From Chryseobacterium vrystaatense (GTDB lineage: Bacteria; Bacteroidota; Bacteroidia; Flavobacteriales; Weeksellaceae): a stretch of 64,000 nt of DNA. Of the stretch, positions 61,655 through 64,000 are shown piece by piece (within the stretch, counting starts at the first letter, position 1; every line of letters begins with the position of its first letter). Location: NCBI RefSeq assembly GCF_000737765.1, contig NZ_JPRI01000002.1, forward strand, positions 310,001 through 374,000. Reading direction: 5' to 3'. Below the pieces are notes generated by a model. The model ran no database searches, was not told the origin of the DNA, and was given only the letters and a program-made list of their open reading frames with translations. The position numbers and the translations under genes were made by a program.

Positions 61655-62556
61655 TGGAAAGTATCAGCACCAAGGAACTGAGTTATACCATAGGTTCTAA
61701 AGCTATTTTAAACAATATCAGCCTGAATGTTCCGGAAGGGAGTATCTACGGTTACCTGGGAAGAAATGGGGCAGGAAAATCGACTACCATAAAACTTCTT
61801 TTAGGACTTCTGGAAGAGACCGGTGATAAAATATTCATCCAGAATAAGAGTTTAAAACAAAACCGCACAGAAATCCTTGCCTCAACTGGAAATCTGATAG
61901 AATCACCCTGTTTTTACACGAAACTGACGGTATTTGAAAATTTAAAATATCTGGACATTATTTTTGAAAAGGGAAATAAAAGAATTGATGAAGTTCTGGA
62001 ACTTGTAGACCTGCAAAAGGAAAAAAAGAAGAAAGCAAGCGCGTTATCGATGGGGATGAAGCAAAGACTGGGAATTGCTATGGCCATATTTCACGATCCG
62101 AAGCTGCTGATTCTGGATGAGCCTCTGAACGGTCTTGATCCTCAGGGAATCTTTGAAATGAGAAAGCTTTTCCAACATCTGAACGAGCAGGGTAAGACTA
62201 TTTTCCTTTCAAGTCATATTCTGAGCGAGTTAGAGAAAACAGCTACTCATATTGGAATTATAGAGGGCGGTAAAATGATTTTTCAGGGAACAAAAAACGA
62301 ACTTCTGACCAGGGTTGAAAAGGATGTCATCCTGAAAGTAAACAACACCGAAAAAGCGGTTTCTGTTCTGCATGAATTATTTTACGTTTCGCAACACAGC
62401 CCCGGTAAGATTTCAGTAAGAGCCAACGACGACAAAAAATTCAGCTTACTCTTAAAAACGGTGATTGAAAACGGTATTGAGATCTATGACATAGAATCTC
62501 AGAGCACCAATCTTGAACAGATCTTTATTAACCTAATTTCTAAAAATCATGACTAA
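61654..62556 (+). CDS. ABC transporter ATP-binding protein
   Basis: 300 residues. Walker A is GRNGAGKSTTIKLLLG, the signature is ALSMGMKQRLGIAMA, Walker B is LLILDEPLNGLDPQG, and the switch His is in LSSHILSEL. The C-terminal 80 residues form the accessory domain of drug/bacitracin-type exporters. Start overlaps the esterase-like stop (TAATG); the permease start lies 8 bp before its stop. Confidence 0.94.
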   Translation: MESISTKELSYTIGSKAILNNISLNVPEGSIYGYLGRNGAGKSTTIKLLLGLLEETGDKIFIQNKSLKQNRTEILASTGNLIESPCFYTKLTVFENLKYLDIIFEKGNKRIDEVLELVDLQKEKKKKASALSMGMKQRLGIAMAIFHDPKLLILDEPLNGLDPQGIFEMRKLFQHLNEQGKTIFLSSHILSELEKTATHIGIIEGGKMIFQGTKNELLTRVEKDVILKVNNTEKAVSVLHELFYVSQHSPGKISVRANDDKKFSLLLKTVIENGIEIYDIESQSTNLEQIFINLISKNHD

Positions 62557-63322
62557 TACTTTCTACAGGGCTTTTTCTTCTGAACAATATAAACTGTCAA
62601 AGAATAAGGAAATATTCGGTATACTGCTCCTTCCTGCTCTTATTATCTTCGCTGTTGACCTCTACAGCATCTATGGTATACTTACTGAGGGCGGAGCTGA
62701 AGAAGGAACTTCCAATCCCTGGAAGATGGTATTGGGAAAAACAGTATCCCTGTTTCTTTATATGCTGTACCCTATTCTGGTTTCTCTATTTGTACATGCC
62801 TGCTGTGATGTAGAGTACCGGAACAATAACTACAAGATACTTTTTACGATCCCTGTTTCAAAGTCAAAAATATTTGTTTCAAAGGTATTGTTTATGCAGA
62901 TGACGGTTTGGTTTTCGATGATCCTGACGTATCTGGTTTTTCTTCTGAGCGGTTATTTTTTCAGTATAGCTTTCCCTGAGCTTGGATTTCAGAATTATGA
63001 TTTCAGAGAAGTCATATTCTATGCTTTCCTAAAATTTACAATCACTCTTTCAGCCATAACGATGATACAGCTTGCTCTGAGTCTGACATTCAAAAACTTC
63101 ATCTACCCAATAGGTTTCAGTATGTTTATGCTCGTTTTTTCAGGCCTTACGAATGAGAAAAAGTTTTCTGATTTTCTCGTATACACTGGAGGGTCTAAAC
63201 TTTTTGGAAATCTAATGTTTGAAAATATTTCTTTTGAAAGGCTGGATTACTGCAATATCGCTGCTGTTTTTGTTTTTGCCGGAGTGAGTTTTTATTTGTT
63301 TGTGAGGAAGAAAGGGGGTTAG
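62549..63322 (+). CDS. ABC-2 type transporter permease
   Basis: 257 residues with six hydrophobic helices, starting with ILLLPALIIFAVDLYSIYGIL and ending YCNIAAVFVFAGVSFYLFV. HACCDVEYRNNNYKILFTIPVSK is the family's cytosolic loop (seen in part). It pairs with the ATPase upstream as a bacitracin/lantibiotic-type exporter half. It overlaps the ATPase gene by 8 bp. Confidence 0.9.
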   Translation: MTNTFYRAFSSEQYKLSKNKEIFGILLLPALIIFAVDLYSIYGILTEGGAEEGTSNPWKMVLGKTVSLFLYMLYPILVSLFVHACCDVEYRNNNYKILFTIPVSKSKIFVSKVLFMQMTVWFSMILTYLVFLLSGYFFSIAFPELGFQNYDFREVIFYAFLKFTITLSAITMIQLALSLTFKNFIYPIGFSMFMLVFSGLTNEKKFSDFLVYTGGSKLFGNLMFENISFERLDYCNIAAVFVFAGVSFYLFVRKKGG

Positions 63323-63430
63323 TTAAAAAAAACAGTAAGTCTCTGAAGGTCAAAACTTCTGAGAGCAGGATATGTTCTCTCTCTACATTTAAAATGTCTT
63401 TTATATATACCTCACCCACCTATTTTAAAA

Positions 63431-63928
63431 TTAAAATCCCGAGGTCCATAATTGTTCATTTAAAATAAATTCACTTAATATAAAATCATCTTCATGATCA
63501 CTAAATCCCTTTTCCTTTTTAAGATGATCTACAATCTCATTAGCTTCATTTTCATTTAAAAATACTCCAATGATTCTTTCGTCATCTAAAAAGGTGTGAA
63601 TTGTATAACTATGACTTACCTGGTAAATATATTTTAAGTTTAACTCCTTTATTGACTTAGAGTCTTCATCTATTTCGTCTTCTTTTTCTAAATAATCTCT
63701 CCCAATTTCACCCGCAACGCTGTCAAATCCGTTTTGCCAGTGAGTTTTATTTAATTTACGTTTTTTAAAAATTAGACCACCGGGATATGTAGAAAACCCA
63801 GGTAGAGTCAGGGCATTTTCTTTAGCTTTTTCTAATTTTTGTAAATCATCAAAATATCCTAAAAATTTACACGCTGTGTGGGTGTCATCCGTGTAAACAT
63901 GTTCAAACGAGTATACAAAATAATTCAT
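63431..63928 (-). CDS. Protein with two tandem DUF7336-like domains
   Basis: 165 residues, no signal. Two copies of one small fold are visible. The first (about 2-66) has FVYSFEHVYTDD, CKFLGYFDD, ALTLPGFS and THWQNGF; the second (about 98-165) has YIYQVSHSYTI, RIIGVFLNENEANEIVDHL, KEKGFSDHEDDF and LWTSGF. Pattern and spacing are alike: Y-x-Y-x-x-x-H-x-Y-T, G-x-F, GF, W-x-x-GF. Single-copy relatives appear in immunity-protein-like contexts in bacteria. The role here is unknown. It is convergent with the ABC exporter operon. Confidence 0.7.
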   Translation of the reverse strand: MNYFVYSFEHVYTDDTHTACKFLGYFDDLQKLEKAKENALTLPGFSTYPGGLIFKKRKLNKTHWQNGFDSVAGEIGRDYLEKEDEIDEDSKSIKELNLKYIYQVSHSYTIHTFLDDERIIGVFLNENEANEIVDHLKKEKGFSDHEDDFILSEFILNEQLWTSGF

Positions 63929-64000
63929 GGTATTTATTCTTTTGTGAATTGTAAAATAATCAATTTTCCGATTTTGCCTGGATCCTGAAATTTCCGATCC

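Overview
The window looks like chromosome of a Flavobacteriia member, most likely Chryseobacterium or a close Weeksellaceae relative. The grounds are AT-rich DNA, SusC/SusD pairs, Bacteroidota-type promoters (TAnnTTTG -7 elements), Shine-Dalgarno-poor starts, and the gene order parA-parB-DUF5683-dapB-lepB-WbqC. The genus is an inference from the proteins; there is no 16S gene here.

Layout. 1-5.1 kb: an outer-membrane uptake locus (SusC, SusD and the start of a secreted prolyl-oligopeptidase-like hydrolase). 5.1-10.9 kb: an accessory stretch with about 1 kb of structured non-coding DNA, an XRE regulator, a frameshifted HNH-type protein, a caspase-like peptidase and a protein with a HEPN-type RN-x3-H motif; it reads as a candidate defence island. 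10.9-19.6 kb: one leftward operon encoding an RND efflux pump (TolC, permease, adaptor) followed by two TlpA-type thioredoxins, a DsrE protein and a UshA-like phosphoesterase. 20.1-29.3 kb: a sulfur/persulfide module (rhodaneses, thioredoxins, a metallo-beta-lactamase-rhodanese fusion, sulfide:quinone oxidoreductase, two YeeE/YedE transporters, a TauE/SafE permease) with its own Crp/Fnr-family regulator. Four promoters in this module share a GTAAC-N4-GTwrC box placed exactly 22 nt before the -7 element, an undisguised class II activator layout. A tyrosine integrase (30.1-31.3 kb) sits beside the 3' end of tRNA-Asp, so part or all of the leftward DNA may be an integrated island.

31.7-47.2 kb is core chromosome: trxA, a cysteine desulfurase, a DprE1/DprE2/UbiA/HAD cluster resembling decaprenyl-phosphoryl-arabinose synthesis, OmpA and lipocalin lipoproteins, a subtilase, lepB, dapB, parB, parA and a TonB protein. 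47.6-52.1 kb holds three same-strand genes: two long distantly related proteins of unknown function and an endolysin-like muramidase. 52.6-56.9 kb carries surface-polysaccharide genes (FkbM methyltransferase, flippase, two glycosyltransferases). 57-64 kb has aspA, a peptidoglycan amidase, a Ser-Pro-Arg tRNA cluster, an erythromycin-esterase-like protein with an ABC exporter, and a protein with two tandem copies of a small DUF7336-like fold.

Four intergenic regions (45.3, 51.1, 56.0 and 56.9 kb) are built from heptanucleotide tandem units, like the STRR elements known in cyanobacteria. This is the second signal, with the sulfur operator, that ordinary gene annotation does not explain.
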